Source of the DNA: Bacillota bacterium
Lineage (GTDB): Bacteria; Bacillota_A; Clostridia; DSM-8532
Direction of reading: 5' to 3'
DNA length: 11,323 bases
Assembly (NCBI GenBank): GCA_023424865.1
Contig: JAFADM010000164.1
Coordinates: forward strand, 1 to 11,323
The notes beneath the pieces are model-generated. The model did no database searches. It worked only from the letters and a program-made list of their open reading frames with translations, and had not been told where the DNA came from. Numbering within the stretch: the stretch's first letter is position 1; each line of letters opens with the position of its first letter. Shown here piece by piece: positions 1-6,746 of the stretch. The translations under genes and the position numbers were made by a program.

Positions 1-111
1 TACGGCGTTGACCTTGTCAAACAAAAAGTGCTTAATGATGAGAAAAAGAACAAACGTATTCAGCATCGACACCAAAATAACCAGCGGATCGATTGATATA
101 ATTTCGCTCAT
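1..111 (-). CDS. atpF: F-type ATP synthase subunit b, N-terminal fragment (cut by window edge)
   Basis: Subunit b forms the peripheral stalk that holds F1 against the Fo motor. Only the first 37 codons are inside the window. The translation begins MSEIISIDPL and runs through one hydrophobic membrane helix (about residues 11-28) into a KHFLFDKV stretch, which matches the usual membrane-to-stalk junction of subunit b. The start at 111 was chosen because GGGGAG lies about 10 nt upstream. An in-frame ATG at 120 almost touches that sequence and is less likely. It lies 60 nt after the subunit c stop, in the same direction, as in standard atp operons. The identity rests on a short stretch plus operon position, and the rest of the protein cannot be assessed. 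Confidence 0.85.
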   Translation of the reverse strand, partial: MSEIISIDPLVILVSMLNTFVLFLIIKHFLFDKVNAV

Positions 112-171
112 ACGCAACATTCTCCCCATATATATCTTTTTGCCGGCTTTAGTTCCGGCCGGACTTAAACC

Positions 172-426
172 TTAGAGCTTGCCTACGAGCGGATTAATAA
201 GTACAAGCACCAATGCGATAATAAAACCGTAAATGCCGGATGTTTCAGCCATCGCACTTCCGATAATTAAAGTACGTGTAATTTGCCCGGCTGCTTCGGG
301 TTGGCGGCTTACCGAATCGCAGGCTTTTGCCGCGGCCAGACCCTGACTTACACCGGTTGCAGCCGCCGGAATCAATGCCAATGCTGCTGCAATGGCTGAG
401 GCTGCAAGAACAATTGCTTTTTCCAT
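172..426 (-). CDS. atpE: F-type ATP synthase subunit c, sodium-type ligand set
   Basis: This is the 84-residue rotor-ring proteolipid of Fo, a hairpin of two membrane helices (about 4-32 and 50-78) joined by the polar SRQPEA loop (40-45), which contacts the F1 central stalk. The ion-carrying carboxylate is E61 in AMAETSGIYG. Q28 in helix 1, with T62, S63 and Y66 after the glutamate, line up (offset 4) with Q32, E65, S66, T67 and Y70 of the sodium-binding Ilyobacter tartaricus ring as I recall it. Sodium coupling is therefore likely, though not proven by sequence. Length is normal and there is no leader peptide. The start at 426 has AGGGAGGT 7 nt upstream, a strong site suited to a subunit needed in many copies. 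It follows atpB after 70 nt that contain a small CAGCTG/CAGCTG hairpin (463-485). Confidence 0.97.
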   Translation of the reverse strand: MEKAIVLAASAIAAALALIPAAATGVSQGLAAAKACDSVSRQPEAAGQITRTLIIGSAMAETSGIYGFIIALVLVLINPLVGKL

Positions 427-496
427 GAAAAAAACCTCCCTGTAGTTTTATAATTATTATGTCAGCTGCCTTGTATAAACAGCTGTAAACAGCCTT

Positions 497-1207
497 TCAA
501 ACGAGTTCTTCCTTACCTCTGTTGCTGATGAAAACCATGGTTAGCGTTGCGAAAATATAGGCCTGAAGAAACCCTGCAAAAACGTCCAGATAAGCCGACA
601 GTGCCGCCGGAATACCTATCTGTACCAGTGGAAAGGGTATACCAAGGGAATTATTTAAGGAATTCAGGCCATCCCGGACCAAATTCATGATTACCGCTCC
701 ACCCAGTATATTTCCAAAATGACGAAATGCAAGAGATACGGGAATAATCATCTCACTGAGCATATTCAAAGGCATCATAAATGCAATGGGACTGGCCAGA
801 TTTTTGAAATAGCCTATAAATCCATAAGATTTAAACCGGTTGGCCTGCATCAGAATAAAGGTCATTAATCCCCAGCTTAATGTTACATTCAAATCGATTG
901 TTAACGGACGCAGTCCTAAAAGGCTAAGAGAACTCCCCATAAACGAATATGCCATAATGGCCGCTATGTAAGGGGCATAGCCCTTGACATACCTTTGGCC
1001 CATGGTGGTCTTTATCATATTGTTTACGCTGTTTACGATTATTTCGGCAACCAGCTGGCGTTTTGTAGTCGGTACTTTTGCTAAATTTCGTGTCAGCCAA
1101 TAACATACCACCGTGACAAACAGCAAAACTAATAGGGACAAAAAGACGGTTTCAGTTATTAAAAGGCCGGATTCACCCAATTGGTAAACTATTTTTGCTC
1201 CTTGCAA
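497..1207 (-). CDS. atpB: F-type ATP synthase subunit a
   Basis: Subunit a is the membrane stator that forms the ion half-channels beside the c-ring. The 236-residue product has several hydrophobic helices and the family core around 146-170, PLNMLSEMIIPVSLAFRHFG. R162 is the essential arginine that interacts with the c-ring carboxylate. The usual RLFGN motif reads RHFGN here. The C-terminal YLDVFAGFLQAYIFATLT matches the last family helix. The start is a TTG codon at 1207, overlapping the end of the upstream atpI-like gene by 19 nt, with only a GTGAGG sequence close upstream. Translation is probably coupled to the preceding gene. Length is typical of the family. Function is certain; the exact start is less so. 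Confidence 0.95.
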   Translation of the reverse strand: MQGAKIVYQLGESGLLITETVFLSLLVLLFVTVVCYWLTRNLAKVPTTKRQLVAEIIVNSVNNMIKTTMGQRYVKGYAPYIAAIMAYSFMGSSLSLLGLRPLTIDLNVTLSWGLMTFILMQANRFKSYGFIGYFKNLASPIAFMMPLNMLSEMIIPVSLAFRHFGNILGGAVIMNLVRDGLNSLNNSLGIPFPLVQIGIPAALSAYLDVFAGFLQAYIFATLTMVFISNRGKEELV

Positions 1208-1620
1208 GATCCCTCACTTCCTTTTCTGCTTTTTATAGTCAATATCATTCGAGGGAAAAACAGTGGAAGCACTGCGCTGATAAAGGTATCCATACTGATT
1301 CTGGATGCTGCGTAAAGCACAGAAAGCATAAGAGCAACTCGAATAATATAGCCTATCCCGACGCTCACGGCAGACAGGCCGGAGGTCTTTTGCATGGAAC
1401 GTTCAATAGTTACACCCATAATATAGAAATTCAACAGAGAAAACACGCTCCCCATGAGCAATCCTATAAAGGGATCAAACGCAACGCCACGTATTAGCAA
1501 AAACAAGACAAACAGTACTCCGTTAAAAAGCAAATACCACCATTTAAACCCCAGAATCTCTCGATACGCAATGCTCCTATTTAAGAAAATCACCTGCTTT
1601 CGTTGGATTTTAGGTCGCAA
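1189..1620 (-). CDS. atpI: ATP synthase I-like small membrane protein
   Basis: AtpI-type proteins are small membrane proteins encoded first in many atp operons. They are thought to help assemble the c-ring or to handle divalent cations. This 143-residue product has four hydrophobic segments (about 28-46, 48-70, 84-106 and 109-128) and a basic tail. That fits the ATP-synt_I/AtpR-like size and layout, and it sits directly upstream of atpB with a 19-nt overlap. I recognise it mainly from context and topology. The start is unresolved: TTG at 1620 is the first possible codon after an in-frame stop and has no clear ribosome site; GTG at 1593 would give 134 residues and is also weakly supported. No ATG exists near the N-terminus. 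Confidence 0.7.
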   Translation of the reverse strand: MRPKIQRKQVIFLNRSIAYREILGFKWWYLLFNGVLFVLFLLIRGVAFDPFIGLLMGSVFSLLNFYIMGVTIERSMQKTSGLSAVSVGIGYIIRVALMLSVLYAASRISMDTFISAVLPLFFPRMILTIKSRKGSEGSCKEQK

Positions 1621-1820
1621 ATTCTGTGTTCTTTAAAAGTCACTGATTTCCATAAATACAGATTGACGCCATGGATGCATCAATTGCTTTACAGGCAAAT
1701 CCAAACGAATACGAAGACCAAGAGGTAGTATAAGTGGCATTGGTATTGCATCGCACAAGGAGCTACCGTTAAATAAGAAATAAGTTTTTTACATAAACAA
1801 TTCAGAATATGCGTAATTAA

Positions 1821-1868
1821 TTTGTGTACAAGGATCTTTATTTTTTTATATATATGTATGTACACAAA
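1821..1868. repeat. 10-bp inverted repeat in the atp leader
   Basis: TTTGTGTACA at 1821-1830 is mirrored exactly by TGTACACAAA at 1859-1868, with a 28-nt AT-rich spacer. It begins about 23 nt downstream of the predicted atp transcription start, so in the minus-strand RNA it would be a hairpin with a large AU-rich loop; as DNA it could be a pair of protein half-sites. No run of U follows closely enough to make it a normal terminator. Confidence 0.5.
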
Positions 1869-1897
1869 AAACATATAAAAATCATATATATATTTCA

Positions 1898-1926
1898 ATT
1901 GTATCATATTAAATGGGAGTTCGCAA
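1898..1926 (-). promoter_or_regulatory. Predicted sigma-A promoter of the atp operon
   Basis: On the minus strand, TTGCGA (1921-1926) and TACAAT (1898-1903) are separated by 17 bp, and TG stands one base before the -10 (extended -10). The predicted start of transcription is near 1891, giving a leader of about 270 nt before the atpI-like gene. It is the best-looking promoter in this gap, but there is no experimental support. Confidence 0.5.
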
Positions 1927-2000
1927 ATATTACATGCAAATGACCGTATAAAGAAATCGTAAAGAACGAGTTTGGAAACAGAGCTTCTGTTGGTTGTTAT

Positions 2001-2049
2001 GAAGCTTAAAGAGCATCAGCAATAAGCTTCAGGGGGAACCTGAAGCTTA
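2001..2049. repeat. Overlapping AAGCTT-centred inverted repeats
   Basis: TAAGCTTCAGG (2023-2033) pairs perfectly with CCTGAAGCTTA (2039-2049) across a 5-nt loop. A third copy, GAAGCTTA (2001-2008), can pair instead with TAAGCTTC (2023-2030). The two hairpins exclude each other. Neither strand has a U-tract after the strong hairpin. It lies between the VOC gene end and the atp promoter and might still work as a transcription boundary. Confidence 0.5.
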
Positions 2050-2131
2050 GATTGATTCAAATATTAAATTACATATTATGGAACAGGATACAAAAAGCTA
2101 TATTTCAATTTAAGTAAAGAGCTTTATCTCT

Positions 2132-2599
2132 TCAACTCCAATTTTGAAGCTCGATAATATTTCCCTCAGGATCTGCGGCATAAACAAAAACAGCCTGTTT
2201 TCCGTCCGGGTAGATTGTAGAGATCCGTTCACCTACCACACTTCCGCCTTCTTCCAGAAGCCTTTCCAGGGTTTCCTCCACCTTTTCCACCTCAAACGCC
2301 AGGTGAGCCAGGCCCAAACGGTTAATCCGCTTTTCGCTCACATGCTGTTCCCCTTTACCCTCTTTTTCTGATCCGCTTTTATAAGTAAAGATCTCCAGGG
2401 TAGGAAGCTCTCCGTCGTAACCCGGCATAGCCAGGTGCTCCCCCACGATGTGTGCATCCGTGAGGCCTGTCAGCCTGTCAACCCATTCTCCTTTGAGATC
2501 TCTTGTTTTTCCGATGCTCCTTAAACCAAAGACCTTTTTATAAAAGGCAATAAGGACCTGGCTGTCCTCCGCAATAATATTGGTGTGTACATATCTCAT
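2132..2599 (-). CDS. VOC superfamily (glyoxalase-fold) protein
   Basis: The 155-residue product is a vicinal-oxygen-chelate protein made of two beta-alpha-beta-beta-beta modules (about 1-75 and 95-155). The four expected metal-ligand positions are visible: H5 at the start, E69 in TLEIFTY, H99 in GLAHLAFEV and E150 in NIIELQNW. It could therefore bind one divalent metal. This set is shared by glyoxalase I, dioxygenase and epimerase relatives, so the substrate cannot be named. The start at 2599 has AGGAGG 6 nt upstream. It follows the Nudix gene after 64 nt in the same direction and is probably co-transcribed with it. A cytoplasmic enzyme is expected, since no signal or membrane segment is present. 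Confidence 0.88.
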   Translation of the reverse strand: MRYVHTNIIAEDSQVLIAFYKKVFGLRSIGKTRDLKGEWVDRLTGLTDAHIVGEHLAMPGYDGELPTLEIFTYKSGSEKEGKGEQHVSEKRINRLGLAHLAFEVEKVEETLERLLEEGGSVVGERISTIYPDGKQAVFVYAADPEGNIIELQNWS

Positions 2600-2663
2600 G
2601 TTAAGCCTCCTGATTTCCCTTTATTAGGGCTTAAGTTAAACCTGTCAGGAATAAAGGCCCGTA

Positions 2664-3131
2664 TCATTTTTCATGAACGGATCCCAGGTACAATGCCTGG
2701 GAGGAACGGATAAGCTCATGAAAGACTTCCTTTATCCTGCGGGGACGAATATCAATGGAATCGACCTGGTCATACGAAAGCCAAACGCTTTCCTCCTGCT
2801 GATAATCGGTTTCCGTAGCCTTTCCCGGATTAAAATCCAGTATTTCGCATATAAAAACATGATGCACCCGATGAGCATAGTCCGGATAATGTGAACGTAA
2901 TTCTTCATTGTCATAAATCTCTTCGGTCAGAGCAGCAAAACGCAGGGGCTTTACAAGATATCCGGTCTCCTCAAGGCATTCTCTCACAACGGCCTCTTCC
3001 ATGGTCTCATAGGGATGCTGTCCGCCTCCCGGCAAATCATAATAGATCTGCCCCTTAGCTCCTATACATTTATTGAGCAGAACCTTTCCCTCATGCAGGA
3101 TAATCGCTTTAGCCGCATTTCGTATTGCCAT
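2664..3131 (-). CDS. Nudix hydrolase family protein
   Basis: The 155-residue protein carries a full Nudix box at residues 36-58, G(x5)E(x7)REcLEETGy. The catalytic and metal-binding glutamates (E51, E54, E55) are in place. Such enzymes hydrolyse nucleoside diphosphates linked to another group; the substrate here cannot be told from sequence. The start at 3131 was chosen because AGGAGGTG stands 5 nt upstream. The open frame extends further upstream, but that part overlaps the lacI gene and has no family similarity. A promoter-like sequence lies just before it (3159-3186), so it can be expressed apart from lacI. It precedes the VOC gene and probably forms a two-gene unit with it. Length is normal for a single-domain Nudix protein. 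Confidence 0.92.
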   Translation of the reverse strand: MAIRNAAKAIILHEGKVLLNKCIGAKGQIYYDLPGGGQHPYETMEEAVVRECLEETGYLVKPLRFAALTEEIYDNEELRSHYPDYAHRVHHVFICEILDFNPGKATETDYQQEESVWLSYDQVDSIDIRPRRIKEVFHELIRSSQALYLGSVHEK

Positions 3132-3158
3132 ATTTACACCTCCTGCTGCTCCACCTGA

Positions 3159-3186
3159 ATTATACCTTTCCATCGGCAAAGGACAA
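3159..3186 (-). promoter_or_regulatory. Predicted promoter for the Nudix-VOC pair
   Basis: On the minus strand TTGTCC (3181-3186) and a perfect TATAAT (3159-3164) are separated by 16 bp. It sits in the 64-nt gap between the lacI stop and the Nudix start. The implied transcript would start near 3152, only about 20 nt before the Nudix ATG. Confidence 0.5.
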
Positions 3187-3195
3187 CCCCCGCCA

Positions 3196-4230
3196 TTAAA
3201 AGTCGGTGGAGCTTCTGAATACCGCGTTGGACTTAATATAAATGATTTCATAGGGCATCGACGGATCATCAATACGTGTGACGAGCTGTCTGACAAGCCT
3301 TTTCCCCAAAAGGCCGGTATCGATTGCAACCGTAGTCAGACTGGATTGCGCCGTTATTTTTTCCCTTATGTCGTCATAGCCGGACACAGCCACATCCTCC
3401 GGCACCTTAAGACCTCGCCTGTGTAAGTAGTCTATCACCATAAAGGCAATAAAGTCATTGGCACAAACAATGGCCTCTGGCAGGATCTCCAGCCCGTCAA
3501 GAGCACGTTCGATTTCCTCTGCATAATAAAAATGACCGCTAAAGCCTTCCGTACAGCAAAATTTTTCATTTACTGCAAGACCGTTGAGAGTCATGGCAGA
3601 GCAAAAGCCTCCCCATCTTTCCAGTATTGTTTGAGAGTATGTGGTATCCCCGATAAACCCAATTTCCCTTCGTCCTTTTTTAAGGATATGCCCGGTTATT
3701 TCAGCAATGCTTCGGGTTCCCTCCAGCAGAATAAGATCGCCCTTCAGGCTCTGGAGGAATGCATTAGGTGTGACATCCAGAAATACCGCCGGTATTTCTG
3801 TTTGGCAAAGCTCCTGAATGATGGCGTCGTCATAGACATTAACGGCAATGAGGCCGCTAATCTGTTTAGCATTAATAATTTTTGGCAGGATAAAGCGATT
3901 CTCCTCATCCCTGGAAAGGAAGCTATGGATGCATTCATAGCCTGAATCGGCCAGGGCATCGGAAACGGCTTTAATGATTTTAAGCCAAAACTCGGAGAAT
4001 TCCGGCGCCACAGCCACCACGGCAATATACTTTACCTCTTCCTCCTCTTTAAGTTCATCAGGAAGAGAACAAGCGGCGTTAATCCATTTATATTCAGATG
4101 CAATCAGCTTTTGAATTACCTTTCGCCTGGTTTCTTCGGATACGCCGGGCTTATTATTAATAACCTTTGATACGGTGATTCGCGAAACATTAAGCTGCCG
4201 GGCTATCTCCTGCAGGGTTAGCTTTCCCAT
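3196..4230 (-). CDS. LacI-family transcriptional regulator
   Basis: A 344-residue regulator of the LacI/GalR family. Residues 4-50 form the N-terminal helix-turn-helix (TLQEIARQLNVSRITVSKVI), with the recognition helix at 16-26. L56 in the hinge (NAACSL) falls where the family inserts a leucine into the operator minor groove. Residues about 67-335 are the periplasmic-binding-protein-like sugar-sensing domain, including the family stretch around VPEDVAVSGYDD. The start at 4230 gives the classical short N-terminus; its ribosome site is weak (GTTGGTG). It diverges from the GH130 gene and most likely represses that gene and itself, released by a sugar. The divergent region holds three related candidate boxes. 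The effector is inferred from the neighbour only. Confidence 0.93.
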   Translation of the reverse strand: MGKLTLQEIARQLNVSRITVSKVINNKPGVSEETRRKVIQKLIASEYKWINAACSLPDELKEEEEVKYIAVVAVAPEFSEFWLKIIKAVSDALADSGYECIHSFLSRDEENRFILPKIINAKQISGLIAVNVYDDAIIQELCQTEIPAVFLDVTPNAFLQSLKGDLILLEGTRSIAEITGHILKKGRREIGFIGDTTYSQTILERWGGFCSAMTLNGLAVNEKFCCTEGFSGHFYYAEEIERALDGLEILPEAIVCANDFIAFMVIDYLHRRGLKVPEDVAVSGYDDIREKITAQSSLTTVAIDTGLLGKRLVRQLVTRIDDPSMPYEIIYIKSNAVFRSSTDF

Positions 4231-4288
4231 AATGGCACCAACTTCATTTGTTATGGATTAACGGCTATAAAGAAATACAAGTTTATTA

Positions 4289-4317
4289 ATTATAACATGT
4301 CTCATTATTAGGGGCAA
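4289..4317 (-). promoter_or_regulatory. Predicted lacI promoter
   Basis: On the minus strand TTGCCC (4312-4317), a 17-bp spacer and a perfect TATAAT (4289-4294) are found, with TGT just before the -10 (extended -10). Transcription would start near 4282, about 50 nt before the lacI ATG. Confidence 0.55.
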
Positions 4318-4369
4318 TAAAGCCCGGCATAGCTGCCAGTCCTCCGAGACCTATAGCAAAAACACCAAC

Positions 4370-4383
4370 TTAACATTCTTAAA
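4370..4383. promoter_or_regulatory. Candidate operator A
   Basis: TTAACATTCTTAAA matches box B at 12 of 14 positions. It lies upstream of the GH130 -35, exactly 20 bp from box B, or about two helical turns. Confidence 0.4.
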
Positions 4384-4389
4384 TTATAA

Positions 4390-4403
4390 TTAACATTTGT
4401 AAA
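4390..4403. promoter_or_regulatory. Candidate operator B
   Basis: TTAACATTTGTAAA matches the reverse complement of box C at 12 of 14 positions. Its centre is 83 bp from that of box C, about eight helical turns, which would allow DNA looping. Confidence 0.42.
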
Positions 4404-4420
4404 CAGAAAATCAATCAATC

Positions 4421-4449
4421 TTGTATCAATGACTTTATTTTTGTATTAT
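4421..4449 (+). promoter_or_regulatory. Predicted GH130 promoter
   Basis: TTGTAT (4421-4426) and TATTAT (4444-4449) are separated by 17 bp. The -10 is good and the -35 weak. Transcription would start near 4456, leaving box C at roughly +18 to +31. Confidence 0.45.
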
Positions 4450-4472
4450 TGGAGTATAGCCTTACTTTTAAC

Positions 4473-4486
4473 TTAACAAATGTTAA
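4473..4486. promoter_or_regulatory. Candidate operator C
   Basis: TTAACAAATGTTAA is a perfect 6-bp dyad with an AA centre. It lies just downstream of the predicted GH130 start of transcription, the usual place for a repressor to block transcription. It lacks the central CG step common in LacI-family operators, so another regulator is possible. Confidence 0.45.
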
Positions 4487-4539
4487 CACACAGGCTACCG
4501 GTCCAGCATTAATACATAAGAAAGAGGTGACCTTCAAAA

Positions 4540-5535
4540 ATGGTAAAGATTATTGGTGATCCATTGCCTAACATCCCCTGGCAGGATAAACCCTCCGGAT
4601 GTTTATCACCTATGTGGCGGTTTTCCGGAAACCCCATCATAAAAAGAGATGCCATTCCCAGCTCCAACAGTATTTTCAACAGTGCCGTGGTTCCTTATAA
4701 CGGCAAATTTGCAGGGGTGTTCCGTTGTGACAGTCAATCCAGGAGTATGGACATCTTTACAGGCTTCAGCGAGGACGGCATTCATTGGGACATTGAACAC
4801 GAGCCCATCCAATTTTTATGTGACGATGAGGAGATAGGAAAAAGGGAATACCGCTACGATCCCCGTTGTGTCAGGTTGGACGGCAAATACCATGTGGTCT
4901 GGTGCAACGGTTATCACGGCCCGACCATCGGGCTTGGTTATACCGAAGACTTTAAAACCTACCACCAGACGGAAAACGCCTTTCTGCCCTATAATCGCAA
5001 CGGAGTGCTGTTCCCCAGAAAAATAAACGGCAAGTACGCCATGCTGAGCCGTCCCAGTGATACGGGGCACACACCCTTCGGGGACATATTCTACAGTGAA
5101 AGCCCGGATATGATTTATTGGGGCAGACACCGGCATGTTATGTCCACCGTCCCCGGTGACGAATCCGCCTGGCAGTCTAAAAAAATAGGTGCAGGCCCTA
5201 TCCCCATTGAAACCACCGAGGGCTGGCTTTGCATTTATCATGGGGTACTCAACAGCTGCAACGGCTTTGTGTACAGCTTCGGTGCGGCTCTTCTTGACAG
5301 GGATGAGCCCTGGAAGGTGCTTTACCGCTCCAAGAACTATCTTTTATCTCCCCAGGAATATTATGAATGCGTGGGAGATGTCCCCAATGTGGTCTTCCCC
5401 TGTGCTGCCCTTTCCGATTCGGAAACCGGCAAAATCGCCGTATATTACGGCTGCGCCGATACGGTTACAGGCCTTGCGTTCACCACGGCAGAAATACTGG
5501 TGGACTGGCTCAAGAAGAATCCGCTCATCCTTTAA
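4540..5535 (+). CDS. GH130 family beta-mannoside phosphorylase
   Basis: GH130 enzymes are five-bladed beta-propellers that mostly split beta-mannosides with phosphate, giving mannose 1-phosphate. The 331-residue product has the family core: NPII at 31-34, the YRYDPR motif with D107 as probable catalytic acid, and YNRNG with R153/N154. Further matches are R62, R68, R171, H177, K215, H234 and D307. These fall at a constant offset of three from the active-site and phosphate-binding residues of UhgbMP as I remember them. This supports phosphorylase rather than hydrolase activity. Linkage specificity (beta-1,4 against beta-1,2) cannot be told. There is no signal peptide, so it acts in the cytoplasm on imported sugar. 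AGAGGTGA lies 8 nt before the ATG. It stands alone, divergent from lacI, which probably controls it. Length is normal for the family. Confidence 0.9.
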   Translation: MVKIIGDPLPNIPWQDKPSGCLSPMWRFSGNPIIKRDAIPSSNSIFNSAVVPYNGKFAGVFRCDSQSRSMDIFTGFSEDGIHWDIEHEPIQFLCDDEEIGKREYRYDPRCVRLDGKYHVVWCNGYHGPTIGLGYTEDFKTYHQTENAFLPYNRNGVLFPRKINGKYAMLSRPSDTGHTPFGDIFYSESPDMIYWGRHRHVMSTVPGDESAWQSKKIGAGPIPIETTEGWLCIYHGVLNSCNGFVYSFGAALLDRDEPWKVLYRSKNYLLSPQEYYECVGDVPNVVFPCAALSDSETGKIAVYYGCADTVTGLAFTTAEILVDWLKKNPLIL

Positions 5536-5623
5536 GGCGTATCTCCGGCGGAATCTCCAGGCATTTAACTCCTTTTATATTGGATTTCTTTTCAAAAGGA
5601 AAACCCCTACACCAGCTGAAGCC

Positions 5624-5655
5624 TTAAGGGAGAGCTAGCAGGTTCTCTCCCTTAA
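5624..5655. terminator. Hairpin between converging GH130 and araC genes
   Basis: TTAAGGGAGAG (5624-5634) and CTCTCCCTTAA (5645-5655) form a perfect 11-bp stem with a 10-nt loop. The right arm contains the araC stop codon (5652-5654). It lies 89 nt after the GH130 stop and can fold in both transcripts. Neither side has a strong U-tract, so termination may be partial or need other factors. Confidence 0.5.
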
Positions 5656-6746
5656 CCCTTTGGCCTGCCGGTTTTCTTTTGCTGGCCCTGACCTTTATTT
5701 TTATGCCTGGCCCGGTAAAAGCCCGGCGTTTCACCGTAGGTCTTTTTGAACAGACGGATAAAATGCTCCACGTTTCCATAGCCCACCTCCGCCGCTACCG
5801 CTGCAACGCTTAAGCTTGTTCCATAGAGCATGGGAAGGGCTTTTTCCAGCCGTATACTCCGTACGATGGCGCTAAAGGGCATGCCTGTTTTCATCCGAAT
5901 GTATTTTGACAGGTAAGGCTTTGAAAAATGAAAGGCCCGGGCCGCATCAGCTACCGTCACATGGGTATAATGGCTCTGTATATATTCTAATAGCCTTACC
6001 GTAAGGGTGTCCTGGGCGTAATCCTCACAAAGGCTCTCGCTGCATTTGTCCCCAATCCGGATAAGGTGAAAAAGAAGGACCTGAAAGCTGCTGTTCATAA
6101 TCATTTCATAATAGGGCTCGCGATTCCTGTTTTCAAGGTAGAGCTTCAGCAGCGTATTTTCTATTTCCGGCTCTTCACCGCAATGAAAAAGCAGCAGCTC
6201 TCCGGATTTATTGAGGTAAAGGGCGTTGATGAAAAATTCCGATAAAAGGTGCGGCCCTGCCATAATAACTGAAAAGGCCTTAATAAAGGTGCTTTTACGA
6301 ATCATAAGCTGAAGGGCCAGCGTGTTGTCCTGTATCACAGGCACATGGAGCGTACCGGGTGGAATAAAGCAGAGATCTCCCTCCTTAAGAAACACCTCTC
6401 CTGTTTTGGTTTTCAGCGACATGGTATTTTCAAGGATTCCAACGATTTCAAAAAAGTCATGGACAGCGGGGATTTGGGGCATATAGCGGCTATATTTGGC
6501 CACCTCAATATGCTTGTCGTCATCCTTCCACATGGTTGCTTCCTTTATAAAATCGTCCCCGTTTCCCGAGAGAATTTCCTTCACGTACATATGAGAGGCT
6601 CTAAGCTCCTCATGGCCGTACCTTTGCAAAAAGGCGTCCCTATCGGCTTCTTCACTGCAAATTCTGCCATAGGCTTTATAAAAAAGCTCTCTATCATCAG
6701 GCTCCTTCAAATGCTCCAGAATGTCGTCTTTCCTGATTTTATCCAT
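5652..6746 (-). CDS. AraC-family regulator with cupin-type sensor domain
   Basis: A 364-residue regulator. Residues about 92-150 look like the cupin barrel used to sense sugars (HDFFEIVGI, then [14 protein letters not shown]). Residues about 246-348 are the AraC DNA-binding domain with two helix-turn-helix units (about 263-284 and 312-336) and the closing PGFYRARH signature. An extra segment of roughly 90 residues precedes the cupin, and the end (347-364) is a basic K/Q/G tail. The ATG at 6746 lies before the leuA stop, so the genes overlap by 8 nt in different frames; AAAGGA stands 9 nt upstream. It should be co-transcribed with leuA and thus placed under the leucine T-box. Its target is not shown by sequence; the nearby carbohydrate importer promoter is the best candidate. 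Confidence 0.92.
   Translation of the reverse strand: MDKIRKDDILEHLKEPDDRELFYKAYGRICSEEADRDAFLQRYGHEELRASHMYVKEILSGNGDDFIKEATMWKDDDKHIEVAKYSRYMPQIPAVHDFFEIVGILENTMSLKTKTGEVFLKEGDLCFIPPGTLHVPVIQDNTLALQLMIRKSTFIKAFSVIMAGPHLLSEFFINALYLNKSGELLLFHCGEEPEIENTLLKLYLENRNREPYYEMIMNSSFQVLLFHLIRIGDKCSESLCEDYAQDTLTVRLLEYIQSHYTHVTVADAARAFHFSKPYLSKYIRMKTGMPFSAIVRSIRLEKALPMLYGTSLSVAAVAAEVGYGNVEHFIRLFKKTYGETPGFYRARHKNKGQGQQKKTGRPKG

Larger units (their letters stand above)
1621..2131. other. Intergenic region upstream of the atp operon, no gene seen
   Basis: These 511 bases are AT-rich and hold no convincing gene on either strand. The only longer open frame (minus strand, 1689-1907) is a run of Ile, Tyr, Phe and Lys codons without family features and would overlap the atp promoter. 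The region contains the proposed atp promoter (1898-1926), a 10-bp inverted repeat (1821-1868) and an inverted-repeat cluster (2001-2049). A weak 5-bp hairpin (2117-2132) lies at the stop of the VOC gene. From about 1620 to 1890 it would form the untranslated leader of the atp transcript. Confidence 0.6.
4231..4539. other. Divergent lacI / GH130 regulatory region
   Basis: No gene lies here. The 309 bases hold a promoter for lacI (4289-4317, minus), one for GH130 (4421-4449, plus) and three related 14-bp boxes. A weaker match (CATTTGTTA at 4245-4253) falls within the early lacI leader. The GH130 ribosome site is AGAGGTGA at 4524-4531. Confidence 0.6.

Noticed and set aside
1689..1907. 72-codon minus-strand open frame before the atp operon
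   Set aside because: Low-complexity Ile/Tyr/Phe/Lys product from AT-rich DNA, no family features, and it overlaps the predicted promoter.
2115..2132. Intrinsic terminator right at the VOC stop
   Set aside because: Only a 5-bp AT-rich stem without a proper T-run; too weak to call as a terminator.
3132..3329. N-terminal extension of the Nudix frame to 3329
   Set aside because: It overlaps lacI, has a composition unlike a protein domain, and a strong ribosome site supports the start at 3131.
4473..4488. Rex-type redox operator (TTGTTAA-n4-TTAACAA)
   Set aside because: The half-sites here are in the opposite order (TTAACA then TGTTAA) and the spacing differs.
4816..5241. 141-codon minus-strand open frame
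   Set aside because: Antisense shadow of the GH130 gene, whose motifs are unambiguous.
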